A DNA stretch of 64,000 nucleotides from Lates calcarifer (taxonomy: Eukaryota; Chordata; Actinopteri; Centropomidae), in the NCBI RefSeq assembly GCF_001640805.2, contig NC_066850.1, positions 1,073,149-1,137,148 of the forward strand. Direction: 5' to 3'. The notes under the pieces were generated by a model. It made no database searches. It was given only the letters and a program-made list of their open reading frames with translations, and was not told the DNA's origin. This document shows, one piece after another, positions 20,474 to 35,721 of the stretch. The position numbers and the translations under genes are program-made. Within the stretch, counting starts at the first letter, position 1; every line of letters starts with the position of its first letter.

Positions 20474-22257
20474 CTAGAACGAGAGAGAGACACATACACA
20501 CAGCAGGAGAGAGAGAGTCATTTATCACATTTCAAGTTGTCAGAGATAGTCTGTGTTATCGTCCAGCTACAGAATATGTCTGATGGGGGGGAGATGAGGG
20601 GGACAGATGGGAAGAGAGGAAGTAAAGGACGGTCTAACAAGAGCGAAATTAGCAGAAAATGTGTGTAGTGACAGCGACGGTGACACACGAGGCAGGTAGA
20701 TCAAATGAAATGGATATGAAACGATGGCACCAATGAAGTTGCTTAATTGCCCGTGTGCTGAAGAATGTGAGATTATTCTTAGCATTTTTTGGCAGGCTTA
20801 AATACCATATGGGTGTTTCCATCGGTTACGTTGATAGGGACAGAAAGTGACTTTCAGACATGTTTGTCTCAGAGTTTGAATATGTGGTAGAGGAGGCGTG
20901 GCCGACATGAGACCCTGCAGGAAGAAAAACTTTCTGTGTCAGACACTGAGCTGTTGGTGGTGAACTACAGGTTTGTGCTAAAAGTCAGAGTAGTTCTGTG
21001 CTGCACTGTCAGACAGACAGACAGGCGGATGGATGCTGTCCTGTACAGTGGACGCGGTGGCAGGCACTGCAAGCTGACTGAGGGACACATGCAGTGACAG
21101 GTTCTGTGGATATTCAGTCAGAATTGTTATGTACACTGGTCTAAATGAGACAACTTAATTAGACCACATCGATTCTGACAAGTTGAAGGAAAGTTATAAT
21201 GAAACAAGAACAGACACACACACACCTAGACACACACTGCAGTGGACTGAGCTCCAGTCCTCGGGTCCTCAGTGAGTTTCAGAGAGTAGTTTGGAGGAGG
21301 ACAGATGTAATGACAGGCTTCACCCACACCCCCCTGACACAGCTGACAAGCTCTCAAGACACAGGGGCTTATAAGGCGAGCACTGTCTATGGTAATATGG
21401 AGAGAAAGACTGAGGAGGGAGAGCTGAAGGGAGAGTGTGGGAGAGATGGAAGGAGAAAGCCAGGGAGGGAAAGTAATAGAGAGAGCGGGAGGGGAGAGAA
21501 GAAAACATGAAACAGAAAATGATGTTATGGGATGGGGCGAGAGAAGAGAAGGGAAGGGAAGAGAAGGGAAGGGAAGGGGGGAAACGCTGATCAAGTGAGG
21601 AAGAGAGCGAGAAAACAGACAGTGGCCGACTCCTTCATTGTCAAGAAGTGCACAGACACACTGATTGACAGTGTTGGTAACCACAGCCTGACAAGAGGCA
21701 GAGAGGAGAACAGAGAGAAACTACAGCTGCACCTCAGACAGAGCTGTGGTTTTACTCAGGCTAATGTCTGGGCCCGTACCTACACACACACACTATGAAC
21801 ACTATGAACACACTGGGCACAATACTACACCAAGACCAAGACATTCAGTGGGGTAATAGGGAGGAGGGGGGGTCAATTTTCATTTTCTCATTTGGTAATT
21901 TCATTCTGAATTTGCTGTCGGCTGTGAATGCTGTAAACATGCTTCGAGCAGGAGTTTCATTTAGAGAAGAAATTAGGGCCATTTGTGAAAAATTGGAATT
22001 TGGAAATGGACATTACAAAACAAATAATGAGGATATGATTTCAGGATTCTCAATAAACTGCAGCAGCCCTGAGCTGCTTTGTTACGACTGTGTTTAACCA
22101 GACCAGAAATGAATAGTATCATATCCTCCAAACAAAGAGAGTCTGTCTGCAGTAACACGTCCTTTCTCAACAAAGCCTGATCACACTTCATGACTCCTGC
22201 TTCAAAAACAGCTCACTGGCTAATGAGGTTTATTATTCAACAAAGACACAGTGCTAG

Positions 22258-22450
22258 TGACTGAAATTCACACACATTTGTATTCCTGTACTAAACCATC
22301 AAAACTACATATGTGTCCTTAACCTGAACCCAGGCCTTAACCCTCCGACAGCTTTTTGAAGAAGGAAAAATGTCATCACTTTCCAGAAATATCCTCAGTC
22401 ACAAATTCAAGTTGGTCCTCACAAATATAGAGGAGGAAGAAAACACACAC
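22258..22450 (-). repeat. fish dispersed repeat (TGAGGAC / GGGTTAAG type), copy 1
   Basis: On the plus strand, CCTTAACCTGAACCCAGGCC, TTAACCCTC, AATGTCATCACTTTCCAG and TTGGTCCTCACAAATATAG match the reverse orientation of a repeat common in fish, which usually ends in (CA)n. The minus strand reads TGAGGACCAA and GGGTTAAGGCC. The copy is decayed and non-coding. Confidence 0.5.
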
Positions 22451-25400
22451 CTGCCTGAAGGTGTAAGTTGATAACATTGACAGTAGCCAAAGGCAAAGGG
22501 GAGTGTACAGCCAATAAACTGGAGGCAAATGGACACACACACACACACACATTTCAGAGCGTGTGTGTGATGCATTTAGTAAACGCAGGCCTTGCTTTGA
22601 AAAGCACACAAACAGGCAAGTGCACACAAAAAGAATGTAATAATAACAAGGAAAATTACACACAGTCATTATTTATTTTGTGTATTCTTATTTATGACAT
22701 TCCCACGGCAGCATCAGAGTGTGTTGGCCGGGAGTTAAGAGTTCTGCCTGCAGCTCCCCTACAGGCTCTGATGGCAGTTTACACGCTACTCCCATCTGCC
22801 CACTTCCACCTCAGCAACAAGATAACACACAAAACAAAGCACCAACACAGGACTGAATTTTACATGTGCACGAACAGCAAGAGGGAAAAAGATCACGAGA
22901 GAAAAATGTGCGAGGAGAATCTGTGGATTCATTTGTGCTTTGCCACATTGTTTTCTTTTTCATATTTCAAGCAAACAAATTGCACTCGATTGAATTGTAC
23001 TGATACATGATCAGTCTGAATCAGAGAGGAACAGATGGAGACACAAAAACATTTTCAGTCGAAGAGAGGGGAACGAAACCGAGAAAAAAAAAGATTGCAA
23101 GAGTCAATGAAGAAAAGAGTGAAAACGGAATAACCTACAGAAAAAAAGGCAGACTAGCAGTGAAAATGAAAGGAAAAGACAGATTCCCCTAAGCAGTGAA
23201 CTTGCCCTTATCAAAACAGCAGCAAGTCTGCTGATAGCCGCTTCCATTACATCTAGCCTTTGGTCCAAAGTTGTGGCTTCCAGCTGTTATTTACACAAAG
23301 ACACACACACACACAAACTGAAGACTGTCCTCCTGCACCTTCCTGTCCACAGCTGATAATAGCTAAGAATGTGTGCATCAGAAGAGCGCTCTATTATCCC
23401 AAAAGAAGATCTGAGAGAGTGGACGATCAGCCACGGATGGCTAAATACGACGCGTTCCCTTAAGGTTTAAAACATTTACAGATGCAGATGGAGTGATGGC
23501 TGATGTGCTTTTAACACCTGAGCAGAGAGACAGGAAGAGAGGGGAAAAATGGAAAGAGGAGAAAAACATTCACTAGATTCTGTTCTGTGTTGCTCTTTCT
23601 TTTGGTTTTAAGGTTGAAAGAAGTGATGCCTTTAAGTGCTGGTCAGTGTCAGTGGTAGTGAATAGTGAATATGGCAGACCTTGAATTAGCAGTGCTGTGC
23701 TGATAACACAGGAGTGTTTTTATTGCCATTTCCAGGGGACTCGTTTTATTTTGCGTTCATGAGAAAACTGCTCATCGACGGATTTTCATCTACTGAAGAG
23801 CTTGTTATTTTTCAATTAATGCTTAGAGGACAGGCCCACCGTTGTTCAGCCCACACCTTTTTACAGTGTTGATTATCATCGTTTATAACCACAGATAGCA
23901 CGACCTCGCAGACGGCTTCATTACTTTCCCAGGCGACCTTATGTTGAACATATTTGCAGAAAATAATGACACTCACAGTGAATCGCAAGAACTGTAAATA
24001 CAAACAGCTGAAGCCGCAGCGCAAACAGCAGCGTCGAAGCCACTTTGATGACACCGCACCACTCAGACAGAGGTGGCTGTTTTGGTCGGTTGCCGGGGCA
24101 ACAGCAGGACATGGAGGGCGAAGGTGAGCGCAGCCAGGTATGTGCTCGGACAGGAGAGGACGGGAGAAGCTCAGGCTGCTGAGCTCGTTTGCTGGCCAGA
24201 CGTGTGTATTACTGTTTGACATTAAACATGACATATACAGGAGCATCTTGTCAACATACTGTTAATCGCTGGTTTTTCTCCACAGCACAGAGGTGGAGAT
24301 TTCAAGGCAGCTTACTGGATGCAGCAGCATGGAAAAAGCAGAAGCTATAGGCCTGCAGCTAACTACACTTTTCATATGGCAATATAAACGTCATCTGTAC
24401 AGTGCCGTGAACAGCACTGAATGTACAGCAAGTCGCTAATGCTGAATAGCTGTCTGAGAATGTGCTTCTTGGGAGACAAGGCTGATACTAAGAGACAGGG
24501 AGCTTGATAGTTAGGCCACCCATCAGTGAGTTAAGCGTGGGGAGAGTTGGCTTGGCTGCATCACAGATGACACTTATACAGCTTAAAGAGTACATCTGAA
24601 GCCAATCAAATAAATTAGGCCATCATCTGCATACAATGTGATTTCCTCATGCTGATATATGTAGATAAGCGACGCATGTAGACGCCCTTAAACATATGTT
24701 GTATAAATGAAGAAAGGCACCGTCAAGGAGTTTTTCCTCTGCACATTCTGTGGACTCTCCATCCCTTCACCTGCACTACTTGGCTTTCAGAGGATCAACA
24801 TACACTGCCAAAAAAGTGCCACTCACTGCGAGGGTAGTGATGCAGTTTAATCGCTGCTTTTAAACCCAGGAGTCCCTGAGTCAGATCGAGGCATGATGCA
24901 GCAAAATCTTCAACACATGACGAGGGCTGAAGAGGTGCACACACACATACTTATTTCAGACTCAGAACATACATGGGCTATAGGAGGAGAAACACACACA
25001 AAGCTCAGCTTATCATGCCTGATGAGCCGAGACATGAAACATGCTCAGTCATTACACTACTCCTGTGATTATTGCAAGTCATTTCATATCTACCACAGAG
25101 CAAGGAAAGGGTGGTGAAATCAAAAAGCTCTAGCCAGAGGCACGGTCAACTTTGCCAACAGCAGAGAGAGGGGGGAGACAGAAAGAGACAGAAATGAGGG
25201 AGAGAGAGAGAGGCAGATGGTGTGAATATGAAAGATGGTGTGGGTAAGAGGGAGAGAGTGAGAAAGGAAGCAACAGACGAAGGAAGAAACGTTTGGGAGA
25301 ACGATCAATGGCTGACTGGGAGAAGTGGAAGAAGATGACAGAGGGAAGGAGACATGGAGAAATGAAAAGAAAGAACGCTGTGACGACAAAGCAGCGACTG

Positions 25401-28324
25401 AACTGAGGAACAAGGCCATGCAGCACTTTTACGTTTGTGGTACAATGAAAATTTTGCCCATGGGACGCCTCCATGGAAGAGCATACATGTTCAAATTAAC
25501 ACTGCCACAAACTTCAACACAACACCTGGGTTTTGTTGTGTGTTGCCAAATGGCTGACTAGTTGTCTGTTGTCACTTGTTGTCACTGCTGTGCACAGTGT
25601 GCCACTGTTGAAAGTATAACCAGCTGCAGAGGCATTTTACTGCTGATGAAAGTGTGGATACATTACAGTAAACCTCAGTGAGAACTTTGAAACGTCCTGT
25701 CACACATTCTTCTTACTGATGTCTCTTAAAATAAACAGGACTCGCCTTCTACCACGGAGACAGACGCTGCTAGAATCCCATTTCTAACACACTGGGATTG
25801 ATCGGTGAGAAGAGAACATCTGCCCTTTACTTGGACACCAAACTGCTGCTCATTTGCATTAAGTTGAACTCATGTTCAACTCTCTGTTGTGGTGGAGTCA
25901 CTGAGATCTCTTGCCAAACTTCACTTCTCTCTCCTCTCATTTGAAATAAATGACTACTGGCCGCTGTGTTTCATGTCCCGAGTCAGCCAACGGTCAGACA
26001 GAAAGAGACATTTGGGAAAAGAAAAAAAAAAAAAAAGCATTGTGTCTGACATCTTTCATTCCCCATGACGCCTTGCATCTTTACATCTCTCCACTCTTTC
26101 CTTGTCATTCCCTCGCTTCTGCCCACACTATCTCTAATGATTGGTTCGCACTCTGCACTGCTCACCAAGCTACTGCTCCTCCTCTGTCCTCACCCCTTCG
26201 GTCTCTTCTGCTTCATCTTTCCATCCTGTGTTGTGTTTATCTACAGCATCTCCTTGTTATCTTTTTTCCTCTCCATCTCAGCCCTGCATCATTTAACATG
26301 CTGCCGTCTGTGCATGTTGATAATGAGTTCAGATGTCCTTGATAGGTCCCTGTCCTAACCAAACCTTTTTATGAGCGGGGTAACTTTTCCGATTTGCCGG
26401 AGGGTTCTGAACCAACGTCACACTGACATTTGGTGTCACACCCTCCTGAGTGTGTGTGTGCGTGTGTGTGTCTAATTGACACCTGCTGTTTGTCTCCTCT
26501 CACACTGTGGGACCACTCATCATTTTAATCACCAGAGCCATGGGAGGGTGAAGGGATTTTATTTTTATTTCAGTCAGGACTGAACCAATGTCTACTGCTG
26601 AACGTTAAGGATTATCACCACTATTATTTCTGATTTGTTTGTTAATACACACAGTAAATATTCTAGGAATAAATTAAATCCTAACTTTGGACAAAGATTT
26701 TCATTATCAAATATCATAAAAAGTATCAGATCCTCCTCCTGTGTGTTCATTACAACAGGCCTAAATGGAGGCAGCTATCGTAGCGTATTAGCTCTGTTGC
26801 AACATTCAGTTTTATTAAGTGTCTTCTGTTGGTATACAAACTGCTCCACAAAGCACGAGTCTTTATTAGACAGTCATGAGACGTCAGTTGATGGTGCGAG
26901 TACAAACCTTTGGATCAAATTGTGTGAATCCATTATCCCGTTAGCGACCAAACTAACAAGTAAGATCGTTAGCTCGGAGAGCGTTTCCCCTCTTCAATAA
27001 AACTCTTTATTACATTGATTTCCCTGTGCTACTTTCTAGCATGACTGGGTCCTTATATGTTTCTCTCAGTGAGTCAGTTTATGTTTTCAAAGTTAGCTGT
27101 TTGATCAGCTCCTCACTCCAAACTAAACTCAGCTGAAGTTGTTGTGTTAGATGGAGGATGCTTCCGCTGCACCGAGAGGGAAAAACAGAAAACATCTAAG
27201 AATTCCACCTTTTGATTTTATTTATTTATTTGCCTGCTGCGACCTGAGTTTCATTTTACGTTTCATTTACCTGATGCTCTTCTCCTGAGAAACTTTCAAT
27301 AGGCAGTAAAATGCATCACCACTCATGGATCAGCTCAGTTTTAAGCTGCTTAGCAGTATAGCTGTGTAGAAGACAACAAAAGACTGCTAAGAACCGGCAG
27401 TCTTTGCTGTTAGTCACGACAGTATTACAATCTCATCATGTCTTGGTGATTACCTTCCCCAGAAAATACTGAGATAAGACACTGTTTTTGTTTGGCAATA
27501 AAGAAGCGAATGCATCAAATGACACTCTATCAGGAGAGGAGAGCTCACAACAAGTATCATTATTATTTAATTAGTTTTTTTAATCCTTTGAAAAATAGAA
27601 GCAGTCATATATCTGAGCTCTACCTTTCATGAAGGACATCACTGAAAGAAATGTTTTCTTAGCTTTAAAAAACAAGTTCTGTCAATATTTCAGCTCAAAA
27701 TATTGCACAGGAACTATCTAATTTACTCAGCCCACATAACATGGTCTATAAATGAAGTTTCTTTTCACTGACTTCAGCTTAAACAGATTTTTTTTCCAAC
27801 TACACAAAAAACCTGGTAGTGTAACCTGAAAACCATTAGTTCATAGCCACAGTGGGAAGACAGACAACTAGACAGTTGTTACACCAATTACAGTAAGTGT
27901 TCACTTCAAACTACCAGTTGTGGCAGTTGAGAGGAATATCATTTAGAAATCCATTCTGTCTCAAAAGTAAAAAACCCTGAAGGTGAGAGGCGTGTTTTTA
28001 AAATTCTTACACATGAAAAAGTTACTTCTGTGGCTTTTTTTCATCTCTCTTTTCTCAAGACGGTTTTTATTCCGAGCTTGTTAAATCCCCAAGTTACACT
28101 TCTCCATATCTCCATACACCCATCACACACATTTTTCAAACATGGTGCTATGATGAAAAACTCACTGACACAGAACTCTCCGCTATAATATTTTAACTTT
28201 GTGTCAGTGCAGCCTAATTGGGCCCAAACGTGGTCACTGTTGTCCACAAGTGCCTCATTATCTTCTACACAACAGCACTTACCAGACATTTTTTAGTCCA
28301 TCTAATCCATACTGGTCTAGCGTC

Positions 28325-28346
28325 TGTGTGTGTGTGTGTGTGTGTG
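28325..28346. repeat. (TG)n microsatellite
   Basis: Pure TG run of 11 units in the 16-kb grm8 intron. Confidence 0.9.
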
Positions 28347-30026
28347 CGTCATGACAGAGTGCACAGGCTATTTCATAAAATAATGTTATATCTGTGTTTG
28401 CTCTGCCACAGCTTGTTAGTGTCGCTCCTATTGACTTGCAGATCTGTACGAGGTTCAGCCAGAAGTCTGAAGTCAAAGAAATGTTGAGCTGTGCCTAAAG
28501 GTTTCACTCTAATACACAGTGTGAGAGTGGCCCTGCTGCGGACCTCTCCCCCCACTGCGCACAGCTCCAGCCAATTAAAATACCCAGCAAGGACCTGCAT
28601 GGAGCGACATCAGTTAGCAGACTGCTGTCCAAATTGTGGAGGAAAAAAACGTGTCACACCTTGAGCATGTAAAATGGGAGTAAGTGCACATCTGCTCTTC
28701 TGACATGGATGTTAAATGTGCCTGTTCCTGCATCTGACTTCATGCAGCCACAACAGAAACTGACCTGGAAATAACACAAAACAGTTTTCCAGAGAATTAC
28801 TGAGTTTCACTGCACAGTCCCAACCCTGCTTTGTAATTCAAGGTAATAAAACCACGGCATCCTGTGACTTTATTTAAGGGAACACGTGGACTCACATTAA
28901 TCCACTTCTTTTAATGATGTTTTTGTCCACTGACTCCTCTAATTCAACCCTGTTTGGAAATTCGAGCTCCTGGTGAAGGAGATGTCACCAGTCACCCGTG
29001 CTTTACAAAGCCATCAGAATATGGCTGCCTTAATAGTTTCCTTAACATTGTAATGATGTTGTGGCCACGGCGCCTCATTTTTTCTGAGACGTAAAATGCT
29101 GCAGCAGTGACAGCTGAGACAGGCAGTGAGAAGACTTCATCTGGAGCCAACTCAGTCAGGCTCTGTTATGTGGTTAAATTACATGGTGAAACTGCCCTGA
29201 AATAAAATGTGCATGGAGGATTTTAACTGTGCAGTAAACTCCACAACATATGTGACAAGTTATCCTGGTTACTATGGTGAAGAGAGCAAAATATTAAATA
29301 CAGCAGCTAACCAAAGGCTTGCTTGCTTTTCTAATCATCATTAATTTGCATAGTTGGTTTTCTCTGGCAATATTCAACTATATTACTTTAAACGTTGTAC
29401 TGACGCCCTCTAAAAGTTTGCTGTCCTTCCTAGTGGCCCACTCTGAAAGTGCACAACTCCTAATGAGGGACAACACTTTAATACCCCAGTGATATAAAAC
29501 TTCAATCCACCTGGAAGCACCGACTGGAATGAAAACTTCACAGCACCACCTCACAGCTCTGAATGAATGCTGCCTGAAGCTTTGAGTCAGTCTGACAGAG
29601 CACCAAAATCCTCCAGCCAGTTATTTCCTATCCATTGCCAGCAACTGGATGCCAGGTTACTGCATCTGCACAGCAACAGCTTGGAAGGCAACAAACTTTG
29701 AATTTCTCTTGGGATCAGCAGTACAGCACTAATTAAATTGGGGCATCAGCATTGGCTTAATCTATCAAAATTTCAATGTTCCTAATTTATCATCCTCATG
29801 ATTAATATGGTGTGATTTACTCAAATCAGATGCATCTGTGTTTTACAGTTTGTTCTGTTGACTGTAAAAAGAATCCGTTTATAACTTATAAATCTCGAGA
29901 TGATGGGAACAGTGAAGACTGCCAGCATCACTGTCTGAGTTGAGTTTTTTGCTTTGTCATGCAGTCTGACTCTGGCTTCAGAGAGTATTATATCACTTTC
30001 ATCATTTTATGATGATAAAATCAGTC

Positions 30027-30450
30027 TACGATCAATAACCCTTAACGACAAAGTGAAAACATGTTTTTAGATTTTTTTTCAAATCCATTAAAAATCAACA
30101 ACTGAAATCTCTCATCTACAAAAAGCATTAAGACTCTTTGGGGTGGCACTCCAAACTCCAAAGTCCACCTGTGGCAAATTGAATTGACTGAAACTCTCTG
30201 TAGACCTCTGCTATGAAATTCATTTAAAACTGTTTCTAAGGCAGTGAGTGTTCCCCGGAGCACGGTGACCTAAATAATTGTGAAATGGAGTTTGGAACCA
30301 CCAGAACTTTTCCTGGAGTTGGCCTTCTGGGCAAGAAACAGAAGGTCAGGGAGGAGAACCCTACAGTCACTAACATCTCAACACCACTCCATCAACCAGC
30401 CTCTGTGGTTCATGGTGGAGTGGCTGGATGGAAAAACATTTGATTATTTT
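30027..30450 (+). mobile_element. Tc1-family DNA transposon remnant (5' part)
   Basis: CGATCAATAACCCTTAACGA, CAAAGTGAAAACATG, ATCCATTAAAAATCAACAAC and AAGTCCACCTGTGGCAAATT match the 5' untranslated part of a fish Tc1 element. Next come pieces of the transposase N-terminal region, read on the plus strand: GGAGTTTGGAACCACCAGAA, TTGGCCTTCTGGGCAAG, GTCAGGGAGGAGAA, CACCACTCCATCAACCAG and TGGTGGAGTGGCTGGATGG. Frames are broken and the catalytic DDE part is missing. It is a dead fossil inside a grm8 intron, opposite in orientation to the host gene. The family call comes from memory of Tc1 consensus sequences. Confidence 0.65.
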
Positions 30451-31850
30451 CTACAGCTGTTTGATGTAGGAATGAAATAATGACAGCTGCAGTGGAGGTG
30501 GAAAATTTTACTGAGGTTTTTCTTTCTAGTATTTGTTTCCTGACACGTTGCTCCCAGCAGGACAGCTTCTCTGCATGTGAGTGTATCTAACTGTATGTCT
30601 TCCTGTGTGTTTGCATACAGTGCAGTGAGTGTCTGTGAGTACGAGCAGCTCAGTGTGAGGTCCCCCTTGGGCGCCCCCCCCCCCAGTCCTTCAACATCTC
30701 ACTGTTTGATGTCAGGATCTGACACTTGCTGTCTGTCTCTCCCCATTTTTCAGCCAAACGACCAAATCCCACCAGAACCCTGCGAAAGATTGCAAAAACC
30801 CATTCCTTCAAAAATGAATGAAAAGTTTTTCTTTCTTTTTTTCAGCCTGTTGAAGATAATCACCCCAAGGATTGGTAGATTCTGTCAGAATAAAGACGAC
30901 ATGACGTGTAAATCCAGCAGAGGAAAGACACATTGTTCAAAAGTGATCTGCACTCTCAACATGTTCAGCTGATCTCTGTGCTGCTGCTGTAGGAGTTAAA
31001 TATCAGAATGTTTCCTGATAGGTTACCTACTGAGAAACCAAAGGTGGTATAACCAGTGCGCCATGTTAAAATCTTCACATAATCCTATTCATTCAACATG
31101 GAATCTGCATTTCACAACACGTGGGACATTATGACTGAGCCTTCAGGTTCAGCACCATTCACACAACAGACTCTTCTCCACCTCCTTTTCCCTCGAGCGT
31201 CCCATCCATACATTATGTTCTCATTTAAACGCTCACATTGCTTTCAATTATACTATACATGGAGCTGATGCATTAGGGACTTTGTACTTGTGAATGTAAT
31301 GAGAGGACTGACACAAGAATTCACAATCTTGTGATCAAGATAATTACTGTAACACAAATTCACCTTTGGCCATCTGTCCGACTGAGGGATTCAGACATTC
31401 TCTGTCGCTCCCTTTCTTCTTCATCTCACTTTCTATCTCTCCCTCTTTCAACATTACTCTTCTTTGATCTGTGTTTTCTCTCTCTCTGTCTAATATTAGC
31501 TCGCCTCTTTTCCTCTCATCTTCAGCATCTGACCGTTGAGTAAATCTCACCCTCTGTCTGCTATTACTTCTTCACATCGCACTCTGATTCATTCCTTCTT
31601 TGCTGCCTTTTCGTCTCCCTCTCCTCCATCTTTCTCTCACCGTCTTTGCCCCCACTCTCTCTCTCTCTCTCGCTCTCTCTCTTATTGTGAGCCTCCCTGT
31701 CTCTCTCCTCCTCCGTCTCTCCCAGCCTCTTCAGATTACTGTAGATTGATTACCGACGGTCACTCCCGGTAAGGATCTGGGCGGTCACCGGTTCTCCACC
31801 GGGACCACAGTCACGGCCATAAATCTGTCTTGAGGACGGTGAGCTACAAC

Positions 31851-31852
<2 letters not shown>

Positions 31853-31888
<36 letters not shown>
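31853..31888. repeat. (TG)n microsatellite
   Basis: Uninterrupted TG run of 18 units. Confidence 0.95.
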
Positions 31889-31891
<3 letters not shown>

Positions 31892-34800
31892 GGCAGAGAT
31901 AGACTTGTGATAGATTGTGTGTGTTCTCTATATACTCCCCAGGACCAAACACAATCACAGGGACAGAGAGAAAATGAAGAATGCTACACAAAGTCAGGCC
32001 ATTTGCCATTTTCACTTCTTAAAGGGGCCATTCTGAGGTCAGGCCTCATGAGGTTTGCTTTGGTCTAAGGGTTAGGTGTGTGTGGGTGGGTGGTTGAGTG
32101 TGTGAGATAGATAATGTGAATGAGAGGCCTTGAGAGACAGGAAGTGCATAGGTGTGTATGAATAGCAGATTCAGTGACTGAAGCAGATTCATACTGTTCA
32201 GAACACGCGCCTCTGTCCTTCTATCACGACTTGGCAGCATTCAGTCTGTTCCCAGGCTGGGTTTAAGCTGTACCGCAAACCTCACTGTTTCACCATGTAC
32301 CCGCTAATGTAAACCAAGGTGGTCGTGTCCATCTCTACGAATGGAGAAACTCTGATTCCCATAAAAATGTCAAGTCTTAGCAGAGAGTATCTTCTGTGTG
32401 GACAGGAACGGCGAGTCCTGTTCTTGCATATCAGAGGTTTGAACAGAGCATGACACAAAAATCTCCTCTATCACCCGACAGCTACCAAAAACATCCAACT
32501 CAAACACGTCTGTCAAACAACTGGTGCACACATAATGATGCAAGAACAAACATGGCAAAAACATGCTGTGAAAAACACACACACACACTCTCAGTGAGCA
32601 GCTAGCAGCAGGGTGGTTGCTTCTTCCTCTGTTGGAGACAGGAGATAACAAGCTGACCATATTTAAGACATCTGGAGAACAAGAGAGGTGGCTCACAGGG
32701 AGAGAGAGGAAGACAGATAAAGATAAAGAGGCAGAGAGACAAGAAAGAAAGGAGGGGAAAGAAAGATGGTCTTCTGCCCATAGTGGAGGTAGACACAGAG
32801 AGAGAGAGAGAGAGATGGCTGGAGAGAGGATGTACCCTGTGGTTACAGCTTTACAACAAGCAGAGAGAGGCAGAGGGAAGCACACAACACACACACACAC
32901 ACACAACCTTTCCCATTTCTGCAGGGTGCAGCAGAAGCTGTTGGAGCCAGCAGCCTCTGCATGATAGCATGACCTATTTCAAAACAATACTTCCCTGGCT
33001 GGTGATGGTTAAGAATCTCTCTCTCTCTCTCCCTCGCTTTCTTGATTTATCTCCCCCGTTCTTACTCTGCGTCTCCCTGCACGTCCCCCATCTCTCACTG
33101 TAACTTTCCCCTTTCAGATTCTCCTCTTTGTGCTTCTCCTCCCTCTCTTTCTCTTTCTCTTTCTCTTCCCGCTGTGGGTCAGAGCCACGTTGAGTTTTCG
33201 GAGGGGAGGAGTGTGAGGGACAGAAGAGAGACGAATGAAGGGAGGGGGTGTTAAAACAGGGGCTGGGGTGGGGACGAAACAAATGAGAGTGCATGAGAGG
33301 GAAGGAGAATCATGTGACAGTGAGTGGGTGAGGATGATATGAAATCTCCATCTGTCAGTAAATGAACCACATGAATTAGTTCTCAGGGAGAACAGAAAGA
33401 CAATTAAGCTTTACAGACTGTACACAGAGCCTTTTATTCAACCCTGGAGCAGAGAGGGGATATTGTATTTCTTTAGGTGGAAGGTTATGAATTGTAACCC
33501 TTGTTGTATGAGCAGAGACTCAGCCTGGAGAGCACCTCTAATGGGCTCTATAGGCTTCGCTGCTCCTTCTCTGCTCCACTGTGACGACTCTGCTGATCTC
33601 AGTGAACCACACACAGAGATCCCACACTGCCAGCGCCGGCTTCTTTAACTTTTAAACACTGACCTGGGGAGAGGAAACTTTTTCAGGTGCTCTTTTAACT
33701 ACTCAAGAGCTGGGGGAGTATTTAAAACACAGCACTGGGCAAAGGGCCCTGGCTAAGACACTGAATTAACACCTGAAGCTGTGTCCCAGACCAGACCAGA
33801 CCAGAACTGTTGAGTGCTGCAGGCTTGGTGTTTAAAGTCACTGACCAGGACTCAGGTGACATCGAGGACATTCACATCCGACTCCACAGATCAGCTTTAA
33901 ACAGAGACAGGGACTCCAGTTCCTCTCATTCACACCTACCACACTAACTGCACCAGGAGCTAGGTGTTTCCCTCACTGATGTATGGACAGGGGAAGACAC
34001 GTCCCAGTGACGAGCTGCCGTCTGAGTAATCTCCATGACGGAGATACACATTTACAAGGTTTGGACATTGAGGTGAGATTTTGCTTTTGTTCATGTTCCC
34101 ACACACAGATGTGTTTTATCACAGCTGCCCTGAGAAGAGGAAGCACACAACTGTACACAAGTGGGTACAGGAGTTTTAATCCTTATATCGGGCTACTGCT
34201 AATACTGAAGAATGATTAAGCACAGCATGATGGCCATTTGGTGACAAAGCTAATCCTAATGTGAGTCATGTTGTCATCTAACCTCCAACTAACTTCACTT
34301 TACCCCCCCACCTGAAACTGAACCTATGCCCTTGGTAGAGCTCTCCTCATTAAAGCCCCATCAGCGAGTCACATCATTACCTGTTTATTCCTCTCTCTCT
34401 CTCCTCCCTCTCTCCTGCTCCTCTCTGTTAGCCAGCCAGCTGCCACACACTCCAGAGAATATTCCAATTAGAAACAACATACACAGACACACAAACGTGC
34501 ACTGGTGGATATTCCAATTAAACACAACACACCAGACAAACACACTGAAATGCAAACGCACATTAAATTGCCAGTGGACATTCTAATTAGCTGAGCAAAC
34601 ACAGCATGGATGCTGCCCATCCGCTGAGATGCGTCGGAGTGTCAGGTAATGTACACACATGGATGCATGGACACGCACCAAAGGTGCCATGATACATCAG
34701 CATCTACAAATGGTCACAAACACAGTGCAACACATGCACACACAACATAAGACACAGTAGCTTAAAGGTTAGAGAAGTTATTGAAGTAACATCTTCCTTA

Positions 34801-35698
34801 TGATTGTGATTACACAAGTCATATAAGGCTAAGAAAGAATAAAACATTTTAAAAAGAACAATTCACTGATGTGCCTATGAACTTCCTGTCTCAGTGACTA
34901 CTCCAAAACTCTCCGGTTTCTTTTGGGGAAAAAAAATAAAGAGAAGGAGCAAAGGAAAAACACCATGAAACATCCAGGAAGAGTATAATTTCCCTGATGT
35001 GTGATTAGACGGGATCACTTTGATGTCAGCTTTTCCATGCGACTGAGGCGGGCCCCCGCCCTGAAAGGAAAAAAGGGGAAAAGTGGGGAAATGAAAACTG
35101 CCTGACTGACACTCAAAGACAGGGAAAGACTATAAAAGCAAACTCATTTATCGAGGGAGAGGAAGGCGAGAGCTGAACCTTGAATAAGTATACAGTTTGT
35201 ATGTAGCAGAGGAAAACAGCGACACAGGATATTGACATTTGAGATTGTGCTGATTCTCTATCTCAAGGACACATTTTGTTTTCCCTAAACACAAACAGGG
35301 ACACGCACACTGTCTGCAAGTTATTAGGAGCTGCACATTAAACTGGTTAATCTGTTTCCAGCCTAATGTTCATCTTCTCTACTGCAGATATGTATACTGT
35401 GTTATATGTTCAGTGCTATCTGTTCACAGCAACACGTGTATGTCTGCTTATCTACCTACTGTGTGCACATTTACAGAACACTAAGGAACATGTGTTTAGC
35501 ATGGTGATGTACAAACAGTGACACATACGATCAATCACCTGCCCTGAATTTCAGTGGATGTGTGAAGTGTTTTACTGTTAAATCCAGAAGAGCAGCACTA
35601 TCAAGAAATGGAATCAAGAAAGCAGTGCTGCTTTAGCTCCAGTAAATACAAACGTTTACTGTGTGTATGGTGTCATGAATTAGATTAGGGCTTTTTGA

Positions 35699-35721
35699 GT
35701 GTGTGTGTGTGTGTGTGTGTG
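35699..35721. repeat. (GT)n microsatellite
   Basis: Uninterrupted GT run of about 11 units. Confidence 0.9.

Noticed and set aside
32370..33294. Several ORFs of 100-178 codons rich in L/S/P or R/E/K
   Set aside because: Low-complexity translations of CT- and GA-rich intronic tracts on both strands.
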